From Candidatus Woesearchaeota archaeon (lineage in GTDB: Archaea > Nanobdellota > Nanobdellia > Woesearchaeales > ARS49), in NCBI GenBank assembly GCA_016215315.1, contig JACRKG010000021.1, positions 1 to 53,202 of the forward strand: a stretch of DNA of 53,202 bases. The letters run 5' to 3'. Shown one piece after another: positions 31,201-39,126 of this stretch. The notes below the pieces were generated by a model. The model was not told where the DNA came from. It was given only the letters and a program-made list of their open reading frames with translations, and did not search any database. Position 1 is the stretch's first letter, and the number at the start of each line of letters is the position of its first letter. The position numbers and the translations under genes were made by a program.

Positions 31201-32667
31201 ATGTCAATCATAGAAGTTAAAGGATTAACTTATTATTATCCCGGCGAGAATAATTGTGTTTTGAAAGATGTTTCTTTTAAAGTTGATGAAGGGAATGTTT
31301 TAGGAATAATTGGTCCTTCTGGAGGTGGAAAATCAACTTTGATGTTGGCTTTAAGCGGTCTTATTCCTCATTCTATTAATGGAGAAATGCATGGCAAAGT
31401 ACTTATTAATGGTAAAGATACTGCTAAAATGTCCATGGCGGAATTATCGCAGAGTGTTCAGATTCTTTTTCAAAGTCCTGAATCTCAATTATTTGCCTTA
31501 AATGTAGAAGATGAAATAACTTTCGGATTAGAAAATTTGAATGTTTCATGGAGCAAGATAGAACAAAAGCTAGAATATGTTTTGAAATTGTTGAATATTG
31601 ATAATATCCGGTATAGATCTATAGAAGAACTTAGTTCTGGTCAGAAGCAGCGTGTTGCTTTAGCAGCCATTCTTTCAATGGAGCCAAAAATATTATTGTT
31701 TGATGAACCCACTGCAAACCTTGATCCTGCTGCCATAAAGAATTTTAAACAAATAATAAATAGCCTAAGGAAAAAGCACACAATAGTAATCATAGAGCAT
31801 AATGTTGAATTAATTAGAGATATGGCTGATAGGTCAATTCTTATTGATAATGGCAAATTGATTATTGAAGGAAAACCAAAAGATGTTTTCAAGAGCGAGA
31901 AATATAAAGATATAATGCTGCAGCCGCATAACGTTAATGAACTTATTAATAAATTACAAAAGATTAGTACTAAGACAAAAAACAAACCTATTCTTCAAAT
32001 AAAACATTTAAATTTTAGTTATTCAAATAAAACCAGAGTGCTTTCGGATATCGACCTAGATGTTGGAAAAGGGGACTTTATTGGAATTGTTGGATTAAAT
32101 GGAAGTGGGAAAAGTACTCTTGCGCTTAACATTATAGGGTTGCTTCATGGAAAAGGACAAATAATTTTAGACGGTAAAGATATAACTAATAAAGATGTTT
32201 ACGAAAGAACAAAAAAAATCGGTTATGTTTTTCAGAATCCAAATTATCAGCTTTTTGAAGAAGACTTAGATAAGGAAATATCTTTCGGTCCGAAGAATAT
32301 CGGTTTAAGTGAAACTGAAGTTAAGAAACGTGTTGAGGAAGCGTTACACATAACAAATCTTGCTTCATTTAGAGATCGTGATCCTCATGCATTAAGTGTT
32401 GGTCAAAAGAGAAGGGTTTCAATTGCTTCCATACTTGTCATGAAGCCCGAAATAATAATTGTTGATGAACCAGATACTGGACTTGACCATAAAAATGCAA
32501 AAAGACTTATGGATTACGTTAAAAAATTAAATAGATCAGGAAAAACAATAATATTAATTTCTCACAGCATAGAATTAGTTGCGGAATATTGCAACAGAAT
32601 AATTGGAATTAAAAAAGGTAAATTAACCGACCCAAAAGAAGTTCTTCGAGAATACCTTAAGCGCTGA
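31201..32667 (+). CDS. ecfA: ECF transporter ATPase, fused A1-A2
   Basis: 488 residues consisting of two ABC ATPase domains. First: GPSGGGKST, LSSGQKQRVALA, ILLFDEPTANLD. Second: GLNGSGKST, LSVGQKRRVSIA, IIIVDEPDTGLD. Both have Walker, signature and H-loop residues (EHNVE, SHSIE). Fused energising subunits of energy-coupling-factor importers have this form. The start at 31201 lies 27 nt after TTTTAAATAG. It would work with EcfT (34649) and the S-components at 32657 and 34047 to import a vitamin or metal. Its end overlaps the convergent S-component by 11 bases. Confidence 0.92.
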   Translation: MSIIEVKGLTYYYPGENNCVLKDVSFKVDEGNVLGIIGPSGGGKSTLMLALSGLIPHSINGEMHGKVLINGKDTAKMSMAELSQSVQILFQSPESQLFALNVEDEITFGLENLNVSWSKIEQKLEYVLKLLNIDNIRYRSIEELSSGQKQRVALAAILSMEPKILLFDEPTANLDPAAIKNFKQIINSLRKKHTIVIIEHNVELIRDMADRSILIDNGKLIIEGKPKDVFKSEKYKDIMLQPHNVNELINKLQKISTKTKNKPILQIKHLNFSYSNKTRVLSDIDLDVGKGDFIGIVGLNGSGKSTLALNIIGLLHGKGQIILDGKDITNKDVYERTKKIGYVFQNPNYQLFEEDLDKEISFGPKNIGLSETEVKKRVEEALHITNLASFRDRDPHALSVGQKRRVSIASILVMKPEIIIVDEPDTGLDHKNAKRLMDYVKKLNRSGKTIILISHSIELVAEYCNRIIGIKKGKLTDPKEVLREYLKR

Positions 32668-33214
32668 TTTGGGATAGTATTCTTTTATTTTTTAATCTAT
32701 TATGCACAATAAATCCCAGCCACATTCCAATGTAACCTAGCACAATAAATATTACTGCTAATGCCAAAAATGCACTATACATTTTATCAAACTCAGGCAT
32801 TCCCAAAAACCAGTATGTAAGTAAATATGTTGCAAACCCAAATATAGTAAATACGGGTAATCCCAGAATAAATCCAATCTTTTTATAGTTTGAAAAATAC
32901 ATCACTATTTCAAATAAAAATGCAGATAGAGCAAGTAAAGGAATTTTTAACATAAAACCAGGTGGGCCTCCAGCCATAGGTGTTGGTAAAGCAATAATAC
33001 CATAAATAAAATACAATAATGTTAAACTACCAACTTTCTTCAATGTTAGTGCAACAAATGTTATGACAATAAGATTCGTAATCCCAGTAATAAATGCAGA
33101 ACCTCCAGGAATTCCAGTAACTGCTATTATTCCAGCACCCATACTAAAATTTACAATAAATAAGAGTGCTGACATTAATGCAATGAATATTAGTTCTTTC
33201 GTTTTAAAGCTCAT
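32657..33214 (-). CDS. ECF transporter S-component (substrate binding), paralogue 1
   Basis: 185 residues, about six membrane helices. The start TKELIFIALMSALLFIVNFSMGAG has the ALMSALLF-type first helix of S-components, and PTPMAGGPPGFMLKIP and FILGLPVF are shared in pattern with the second S-component at 34047 (GGAPGFWPKIP). It is flanked by the other ECF genes. The substrate cannot be read from the sequence. It is divergent from the TrmB-like regulator, with a possible operator between them. Confidence 0.75.
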   Translation of the reverse strand: MSFKTKELIFIALMSALLFIVNFSMGAGIIAVTGIPGGSAFITGITNLIVITFVALTLKKVGSLTLLYFIYGIIALPTPMAGGPPGFMLKIPLLALSAFLFEIVMYFSNYKKIGFILGLPVFTIFGFATYLLTYWFLGMPEFDKMYSAFLALAVIFIVLGYIGMWLGFIVHNRLKNKRILSQISA

Positions 33215-33248
33215 TTTGAGTTACATAATGGCCAGGATATATTTAAGA

Positions 33249-33272
33249 TTGTGTGGTGAATTTTTCACACAA
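33249..33272. promoter_or_regulatory. Inverted repeat in the S-component/TrmB divergent promoter
   Basis: TTGTGTG (33249-33255) pairs with CACACAA (33266-33272), with a nested GTGAA/TTCAC. It lies directly upstream of the TATA AGATATAAATATATCT of the TrmB-like gene and of the leftward promoter, and is a likely TrmB operator. Confidence 0.5.
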
Positions 33273-33311
33273 ATAGAAAGATATAAATATATCTGATAAT
33301 TTTATCATAAT

Positions 33312-34046
33312 ATGGATGAAGAATGTTTATTTGAGCAGTTAGGACTAAACAAGCACGAGTCTAAAATATATTTAGTGCTTTTGCGTTTTGGTGAGGCTAG
33401 TGCGGTCACCATAGCAAAAGAAACAAGTCTTCATCGCAGGACAGTTTATGATGAACTTGAAAAATTAAAAAAGAAAGGTTTGGTTAATTTAAAGATTAAA
33501 AAATTTGTTCAATATTTTGCCCCATCAAGCCCCGAAAAATTTAAAGAAATTTTAGAAGAAAAACAAATTCTTCTAAACTCTTCACTTCCAAAACTTTTAC
33601 AACAATTCAAGAACACAGAAAAAAAGGTAAGTTTGCATATTTTTGAGGGTGTTGAAGGTATGAAGGCAGTTCTTAACGATGCTCTAAAAGAGTGTACTAA
33701 AAACAAAGATGAATTATTAATGTTTGGTGCGGGTTTAAAAACTCCACAATACCTAAAATATTCATTTCCTCATTATGCAAAATATTTAGAAAAAGTTAAG
33801 TGGCGGCTTATAGAACCAGATATTAAAGATATTAGAAACGAAATATCAACTTGGGAGAAATCATTCATGAATAATTGTCGTTTTCTTCCCGAAAACTATC
33901 TCTCGCCCGTGGGAATATTAGTTTACACGAACAGAACAATTATTATGCTATTAGAAGGAGAACCAGTCATTATTCAAATTATTGGCTCTAAGTATTCAAA
34001 AGCGTTTAGAACTTATTTTGAAATTCTTTGGAATGTGGCCAAATGA
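33312..34046 (+). CDS. TrmB-family transcriptional regulator
   Basis: 244 residues. An N-terminal winged helix (FEQLGLNKHESKIYLVLLRFGEASAVTIAKETSLHRRTVYDELEKL) is followed by a ligand-sensing domain with a coiled linker and a LHIFEGVEGMKAVLND segment as in TrmB proteins. TrmB regulators usually control sugar or nutrient transport; here it sits in the middle of an ECF importer locus and probably senses its substrate. The leaderless start is 27 nt after the TATA, and its promoter is shared with the S-component gene. Confidence 0.8.
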   Translation: MDEECLFEQLGLNKHESKIYLVLLRFGEASAVTIAKETSLHRRTVYDELEKLKKKGLVNLKIKKFVQYFAPSSPEKFKEILEEKQILLNSSLPKLLQQFKNTEKKVSLHIFEGVEGMKAVLNDALKECTKNKDELLMFGAGLKTPQYLKYSFPHYAKYLEKVKWRLIEPDIKDIRNEISTWEKSFMNNCRFLPENYLSPVGILVYTNRTIIMLLEGEPVIIQIIGSKYSKAFRTYFEILWNVAK

Positions 34047-34607
34047 TTAATCCAATATCTGCCTAATTATTCTTTTGTCCTTGATTCTATTCCAAATTGC
34101 TAATCCCATAAATAATCCTATTGTTCCAATGATGCAGTATGCGGGAATGAGTATGTATAATATTTTTAATAATTTATCTGACCCGGGTATTTTTAAAAGT
34201 AATAAGAAAAATGCAAACAAGAACATATTAACAGTAGCTAAAACATAAAATCCCACAAACATACCCCATTTTTTATAATTAACAAAATACAACGTTATAT
34301 CTGCTAATATTCCAGTAATTACATTTATTGGTATTTTGGGCCAAAATCCTGGAGCTCCTCCAAGACTAGTAGGTAGTTCTAGTATGCTGTAAATTAATAA
34401 GAACAGTGTCCATGTTCCAAACTTGGGTAATATTTTAGTAAAGATTATAACTGAAATGCCAAAAATAACTGAAGTAAAAAAAATACTAGATAGAGGGATT
34501 CCGGTTGCAGAATTGATTGCTCCACCAATAGTTAAATTAATTACAAATATCAATGCTGCGGCTAATGCAATAAATACGAGCTGTTTAGTATTAAATTTCT
34601 TTAACAT
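34047..34607 (-). CDS. ECF transporter S-component, paralogue 2
   Basis: 186 residues, about six membrane helices. It starts NTKQLVFIALAAALIFVINLTIGG and is clearly homologous to the S-component at 32657 (same spacing of the PTSLGGAPGFWPKIP motif and the C-terminal IWNRIKDKRIIRQIL, compare VHNRLKNKRILSQI). Its ATATAAATAG lies 28 nt before the ATG and overlaps the promoter of the divergent EcfT gene. Two S-components sharing one A-T module suggest two related substrates. Confidence 0.75.
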   Translation of the reverse strand: MLKKFNTKQLVFIALAAALIFVINLTIGGAINSATGIPLSSIFFTSVIFGISVIIFTKILPKFGTWTLFLLIYSILELPTSLGGAPGFWPKIPINVITGILADITLYFVNYKKWGMFVGFYVLATVNMFLFAFFLLLLKIPGSDKLLKILYILIPAYCIIGTIGLFMGLAIWNRIKDKRIIRQILD

Positions 34608-34648
34608 CCATAAGTAGCTTTAAATATTACTATTTATATTTATCGATT

Positions 34649-35380
34649 ATGCAATTTTATGATTATATTTATCGTGATTCTTTAATTCACAAGCTAGATC
34701 CTAGAACAAAAATTGCTTGGCTCGTAGGTCTTAGCTTTTTAATATTTGTGACTAATTCAAAAGAATTGGTTGCTAGTATGTTTGTTCTAGTAATTTTATT
34801 CGTTCTGCTTTCAAAATTGCCCATTAATGCTGTTTGGAATTCTTCAAAGATTTTTGTTGTGTTTTTTACAATAGGATACATTATTTTATTTAGTGTTCTT
34901 TTATGGGATGTAAAAAACGGGTTTGTTGAAGGTGTTATTTTTTCATTAAAATTTAGTATTCTGATAATAAGCAGCATAGTTTTTGCAATGTCTACATCGC
35001 CCAGAGATTTAATGTTAAGTCTCACCAAATTGAAGGTACCTTACAAATTATCATTCATGCTTACGCTGGCTATAAGGTTTGTTCCAGTTATTACTAAGGA
35101 AATAACTCATGTTATTGACGCGCAAAAAGCAAGGGCGCACAAGATTTTATTTTCTTTTACAAACCCAATAAAATCAATGCAAACATTTTTTCCAATACTC
35201 ATACCCACTTTTCACCTACTTTTAATAAAGGCTTTTGACTTATCTCTTTCTATAGAGGCCAGAGCATTTCGTGCTAAAAAACACAGAACTTATCCTCCAA
35301 GATTAAAATTCAAGATTAAAGATTATCTGGCAATAACTTTGTTAATATTATTTACTTTGTATGTAAAATTAAGCAAGTAA
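34649..35380 (+). CDS. ecfT: ECF transporter transmembrane component EcfT
   Basis: 243 residues with about five membrane helices. Characteristic features are the N-terminal DSLIHKLDPRTKIAWLV and the two coupling motifs with Ala-Arg: DAQKARAHKI and SIEARAFRAKKHRTY, which contact the ATPases. TTTAAATATT at about 34620 gives a leaderless promoter 26 nt upstream. With EcfA (31201) and either S-component it would complete the importer. Its end touches the end of the pyruvate-kinase-like gene on the other strand. Confidence 0.9.
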   Translation: MQFYDYIYRDSLIHKLDPRTKIAWLVGLSFLIFVTNSKELVASMFVLVILFVLLSKLPINAVWNSSKIFVVFFTIGYIILFSVLLWDVKNGFVEGVIFSLKFSILIISSIVFAMSTSPRDLMLSLTKLKVPYKLSFMLTLAIRFVPVITKEITHVIDAQKARAHKILFSFTNPIKSMQTFFPILIPTFHLLLIKAFDLSLSIEARAFRAKKHRTYPPRLKFKIKDYLAITLLILFTLYVKLSK

Positions 35381-36277
35381 TCAATCATACCTTCTAAATA
35401 TTGCTGCAAGCAAATTAAGTGCGCCTATTACTGGATCTCTTTTCAAACAAACTTCGTCACCAAGCATTAATGTTTTGTAGCCTGATTTTATTAAGTATGC
35501 AACATCACTTATGTCTTCACAACTTGGTTCTGGACTTAATGCCATTGAAGATAATATTCTTGAAGCAGCAATTGCATTTTTGTCTTTTTCAACAATACTT
35601 TCTACAGCTTCTAATACTTGATGAGGTCTTGAAACTTCCACGTACAAGTCTCCTCTTGCAGCCATTAATCTGAAATTATTTTTGTATTCTTTACGAACAA
35701 AATCAAGTCCTTTAACTGATTCTATTTTTGCAACAATATTTGCTTTTTCATCAAGTCTTTTAAGTTCTGCAACATCTGCTGCAGATTCAACAAAAGACAG
35801 CATGTAATCATGCATTCCAACTTTTTTTGCGGCCTCAATATATTTCAAGTCTGTTTCTGTAAGAGATCCCTGAATTACTAAAGACGAGTCAGGAATATTT
35901 ATTGATTCGCCAGGACCTACAACTCTTTGAGGGCCATCTAAAAAAATAAGTTTATCCCCATCAACTTCTGAAAGAGTTGCATGCTCTCTACCATTGCCAA
36001 AGTATGCAGTTACTGGAGTATTAACACTTATTTTATGACTAATTTTTACTTCAGTGAATGGAGGTGTTGCATAACTGGCAGTTCTCAATTGTCTTCCTTT
36101 CAAGTCAATGAATACAGGTTTTCCTTTAGCAAGACTTTGAAGTCTTAAAAGTAATTCTTCCAAAGATTCCTTAACAGGCATAACAGTATTCAATCTTAAT
36201 CCACTCACTACTGGATGCTTAGCGACCTCACTAATAAAAGGCGCATAAGGCGGTACGGTTACGATTGCTTTTGTCAT
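35381..36277 (-). CDS. Pyruvate-kinase-like TIM barrel without the C-terminal domain
   Basis: 298 residues; full pyruvate kinases have about 470. Recognisable parts: KAIVTVPPYAPF at the N-terminus, IDLKGRQLRT (LDTKGPEIRT in the enzyme), a short B-domain, SLTETDLKYIEAAKKVG and SFVESAADV, catalytic VAKIES (K184, E186), MAARGDLYVE (D210) and a LMLGDEV segment at the end. The allosteric C-domain is absent. The K, E and D ligands are kept, so phosphoryl transfer or a related reaction is possible. The ATG at 36277 follows GTGAGGTT; a GTG 15 bases upstream is less likely. It ends an operon with the NMN adenylyltransferase, kinase and vWA genes. Confidence 0.75.
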   Translation of the reverse strand: MTKAIVTVPPYAPFISEVAKHPVVSGLRLNTVMPVKESLEELLLRLQSLAKGKPVFIDLKGRQLRTASYATPPFTEVKISHKISVNTPVTAYFGNGREHATLSEVDGDKLIFLDGPQRVVGPGESINIPDSSLVIQGSLTETDLKYIEAAKKVGMHDYMLSFVESAADVAELKRLDEKANIVAKIESVKGLDFVRKEYKNNFRLMAARGDLYVEVSRPHQVLEAVESIVEKDKNAIAASRILSSMALSPEPSCEDISDVAYLIKSGYKTLMLGDEVCLKRDPVIGALNLLAAIFRRYD

Positions 36278-36299
36278 TTTTGTTAACCTCACAGTTAAA

Positions 36300-36352
36300 C
36301 TGCCATCACGCGGTATCTTTCGGTGTCAAAAACATTACCAGGTATCTGACAG
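36300..36352 (+). repeat. 52-nt xTC/ATTAC intergenic repeat, copy 4
   Basis: CTGCCATCACGCGGTATC, then CGGTGTCAAAAACATTACC, then AGGTATCTGACAG. AACTG (36298-36302) pairs with CAGTT (36350-36354) at the base. It lies in the gap between two minus-strand operon genes. Confidence 0.55.
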
Positions 36353-36361
36353 TTATTGAGT

Positions 36362-37228
36362 TCAAACTAACTTTTTACTTTTACTCCCCGATTTTACACT
36401 TGGACTGGTAGTCATTATGCTGTTAAAAGATGTTTCTAGTATTGGCGTTCTCAAACACAAGTATGCTAAAGTGTTTAGTGTGCTGTATGCTGATTCTAGC
36501 TCTGCTACTTTCAAATCATCCATGTCACTTGTTTTTGTTGCTTTCATATTTTTCAAAAATTCATCTAATCCCTTTTCGTCTTCTTTTGTTTTCAAATGAG
36601 TTCTTTGAAGTTCTAAATGGCTGATGAAATGAATTACTTCTCCTTTACCTTCTTTGAATCCTACTGCCACGTAAGGTTTGCCGTACTTTTCTCCCATCTC
36701 TCTGCTAGTTATTATTGGAGTGACACCTTCTTTTATGTCAAAAACGTGACTTGCTCCTTCTAACCACCATTTAGGATGGCATTGCGCATAGTTTAGTCCA
36801 ACTAATCTTCTTGCAATATCATTTGGACACTGAATTTCTACAACGTCATTGTTTGTTGAACCAAGGTATTCTAATCGTTTTGGGAATACATTTGTTACAA
36901 AACTTAATGCATAATCTGTAGTAACAAGTCTTCCGCCTTCACGCACTAAGTCCTTCACAGCTTCTTTTCCTGGAACATCTCCGTATGATTTGCAATTCAC
37001 TAAAAGCAACCTCCCACCGTTATGTTTAGGAATACTCTCTGCATCAATCAATGAATAAGGCACTTTTAAGGTGTCCAATAAAAGTTCTATGTGGTCATAA
37101 GTTCCTCTTACAACAACTATTTCTCCAGGCTCAATTGCTTTAAGCCCTTCAAAAAGAGCGGGATTTGCTTTCTTACTTACCTGCTCAAATATTTTTCCAC
37201 TCGTCGAATATGCTTTGCTCAGTGACAT
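36362..37228 (-). CDS. Glutamine-amidotransferase-fold (ThuA/DUF4350-like) protein
   Basis: 288 residues. The first half has the alternating beta/alpha pattern of class I amidotransferase-like folds: GEIVVVRGTYDHIELLLDTL, YSLIDAESI, RLLLVNCKSYGDV, LVREGGRLVTTDYALSF. The middle has YVAVGFKEGKGEVIHFISHLELQRTH, as in ThuA- and DUF4350-type proteins that gauge or bind small molecules. A catalytic Cys is not obvious, so it is probably not an active glutaminase. Gene neighbours are vWA and kinase genes; repeats of the 52-nt family flank it on both sides. GGAG precedes the ATG. Confidence 0.55.
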   Translation of the reverse strand: MSLSKAYSTSGKIFEQVSKKANPALFEGLKAIEPGEIVVVRGTYDHIELLLDTLKVPYSLIDAESIPKHNGGRLLLVNCKSYGDVPGKEAVKDLVREGGRLVTTDYALSFVTNVFPKRLEYLGSTNNDVVEIQCPNDIARRLVGLNYAQCHPKWWLEGASHVFDIKEGVTPIITSREMGEKYGKPYVAVGFKEGKGEVIHFISHLELQRTHLKTKEDEKGLDEFLKNMKATKTSDMDDLKVAELESAYSTLNTLAYLCLRTPILETSFNSIMTTSPSVKSGSKSKKLV

Positions 37229-37282
37229 TTTTATCTCCGTCTTGATGTTTGTTTGTATTTCTTATTCTGTCTTTTTATGACG

Positions 37283-37334
37283 GGGTATCACTCTGACGTC
37301 AACTGGTATCAAGACATTACCGGCCATCAGAGGG
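37283..37334 (+). repeat. 52-nt xTC/ATTAC intergenic repeat, copy 5, with adjacent hairpin
   Basis: GGGTATCACTCTGACGTC, then CTGGTATCAAGACATTACCGG, then CCATCAGAGGG. CTCTGA (37291-37296) pairs with TCAGAG (37327-37332), and CTGGT (37303-37307) with ACCGG (37319-37323), forming a two-part hairpin. A separate TGGGC-ATAA-GCCCA hairpin follows at 37339-37352. Confidence 0.65.
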
Positions 37335-37374
37335 TCAATGGGCATAAGCCCACATTAAACCCCTCATCCAATCT

Positions 37375-38331
37375 TTATTCAAGTTTTTTGCTTTTCTTGC
37401 TTGGAGCACTTTTTTCTACTTTTGATTTTAAGTCTCCGGCTTCTGGGATTGACACGTATTTTAGTGAGTCCATTACTTTGTTTATTTCTTTAGTGTCTTG
37501 TCTTGCGCTTAAGCTTTTTCCAAAGTCTTCAAAGTGTCCCCAGTTTTTAGCAATAATTCCCATTGCAACATCAACAACTCTTGTTGGATCAGTTACTGGA
37601 ATTATTTTTTGTTTACCTATTGCTTCACCCCATTGCTCAATGATGTCTTTTTCGTAAGGCTCGTATTTTTTGTGCAATAAGTATATATCAAACTTTTGCG
37701 CTAAAGCTTTCCATACATCTTTTGAATCTAATTCTTGAGCTGAGTCTCCAAGGTAATGTTTTACTTGGGCAGGACTTATTTTGTCGTAAAACTTTTCATC
37801 ACCCATAATTATCATGAAAGGTGATTTTGCTTTTGGAGTGCTAGCGTGTTCATTCATGAAGTAAGCCCACAATTCATAGCTCTCTTTAATTCCCGGACCT
37901 CCACCACCTTCAGGACATAATGCTTTCAAGTAATCATCAAGAGTTGTTTCTTTACCAAAATCACTTACTTGAACAGGCCATTGGTCTGAAATTGCGTCGC
38001 CGATTACTGAAAAACTAATTTCTACATCAGATCTGTATTTTGACAATGTTTGGTATAAAAGAGGCAACCTATCAAATATTTCTGCAGGCCATGTTTGCAT
38101 TGATCCAGTTGTGTCAACAGCAATTATTATTGGGTTCTCACTTTGTGAAGAAATTTCTTTACCTTTAGGATCAACTAATTTCAGGTCAGGACCACTTTTA
38201 GCCACATAACTTCTAGGTCCTTTTTCTTCTCCACTCTTCTTTAAGTCATCTAAATATGCTTTTTTTGCGGAGCCAAAATCATAAGCTCCAGGTTTTTTCC
38301 ACGTGTAAGTATCGTCTCCCCAGCTATACAT
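37375..38331 (-). CDS. von Willebrand factor A-domain protein of the kinase operon
   Basis: 318 residues. The MIDAS motif DTTGSM starts at D73, with the following strand/helix pattern, GGGGGPGIKESYELWAYF (MIDAS Thr/Gly loop) and a late acidic strand MIIMGDEKFYD. N-terminal to it is a Trp/Tyr-rich segment (MYSWGDDTYTWKKPGAYDFGS). The C-terminus is basic (SKVEKSAPSKKSKKLE-like). No signal peptide, so it acts in the cytosol. vWA proteins beside Ser/Thr kinases often serve as substrates or scaffolds. TCGGAGG precedes the ATG, 32 bases after the kinase gene. Confidence 0.75.
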   Translation of the reverse strand: MYSWGDDTYTWKKPGAYDFGSAKKAYLDDLKKSGEEKGPRSYVAKSGPDLKLVDPKGKEISSQSENPIIIAVDTTGSMQTWPAEIFDRLPLLYQTLSKYRSDVEISFSVIGDAISDQWPVQVSDFGKETTLDDYLKALCPEGGGGPGIKESYELWAYFMNEHASTPKAKSPFMIIMGDEKFYDKISPAQVKHYLGDSAQELDSKDVWKALAQKFDIYLLHKKYEPYEKDIIEQWGEAIGKQKIIPVTDPTRVVDVAMGIIAKNWGHFEDFGKSLSARQDTKEINKVMDSLKYVSIPEAGDLKSKVEKSAPSKKSKKLE

Positions 38332-38363
38332 TTTTCTAAATCCTCCGAGCGTTAGCTCTTAAA

Positions 38364-39125
38364 CTATTTTGTACTTTTCCTCCCAAAAACTTCCTCTCTA
38401 ACTTTTGAGAGCTTTGCTACAAGATCTTCTTTCTCCCAATTAGGCCTATCAACAGGATTGTACCTAATTAGGTCATTGCAGAAGTCTTGAATTTCTTTGG
38501 GAACGTGATCTGGATATGATTTTGCGATAGGATCTCCTCCTAAAGCGTAAAGCATTGTAAGTCCTAAACAATAAAGATCTGATTCTGGTATTGGAGGTTT
38601 TCCTTCCTCAATTTCAGGAGCAACAAATATCGGAGTGTAACCTATTGCTTTTGTTTTTCTAGTTGGCAAAAGCGATGCAAGCCCATAGTCAACTAGTACT
38701 GCGTTATGTTCGCTAGGCTGAATTATTACGTTAGGTGGTTTTACATCACCATGAACTACTCCTTTGTTATGTAAGTAATGTAATGCATTAAGTAATCTTT
38801 GAGTTATCCAACAAACTTCTTCTGGATGCAATGCTTTGTGTTTTTTTATTATTTTGTCAAGGGTTTTTCCTTCAACAAAACTCATTGCAATAATATAACT
38901 TCCATCCTCCATTTTAAAAAAATCTCTCATTGCGGGGAGAGAATAATGATGAACGTTCCACAGCAATTTTGCTTCGTTTTTTAGCAATTCAGCGTCTTCT
39001 TTTGTAACATTAATATTTTGTTTTAGGCAAGCTTTTTCTTCTAACAAAACGTGTTTTGCTTCGTAAGTTCTTCCAAAACCTCCTTCCCCGATTTGTTTTA
39101 TTACTTTATAATTTCCTATTTGCAT
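38364..39125 (-). CDS. Eukaryotic-type Ser/Thr protein kinase
   Basis: 253 residues, a bare kinase domain with no membrane segment. Glycine loop GEGGFG (13-18), Lys35, helix-C Glu51, catalytic loop HGDVKPPN (H125, D127, K129, N132), DYG in place of DFG (D146), and APE further on. HGD instead of HRD is common in bacterial/archaeal PKN2-type kinases. All catalytic residues are there, so it should be active. It starts one base after the NMN adenylyltransferase stop. The neighbouring vWA and amidotransferase-fold proteins are likely partners or substrates. Confidence 0.88.
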   Translation of the reverse strand: MQIGNYKVIKQIGEGGFGRTYEAKHVLLEEKACLKQNINVTKEDAELLKNEAKLLWNVHHYSLPAMRDFFKMEDGSYIIAMSFVEGKTLDKIIKKHKALHPEEVCWITQRLLNALHYLHNKGVVHGDVKPPNVIIQPSEHNAVLVDYGLASLLPTRKTKAIGYTPIFVAPEIEEGKPPIPESDLYCLGLTMLYALGGDPIAKSYPDHVPKEIQDFCNDLIRYNPVDRPNWEKEDLVAKLSKVREEVFGRKSTK

Positions 39126-39126
39126 T

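Noticed and set aside
36300-37334. Integron attC-type sites flanking the amidotransferase-fold gene
   Set aside because: The two 52-nt repeats lack the GTTRRRY/RYYYAAC core sites of attC, no integrase is seen, and other copies do not bracket single genes.
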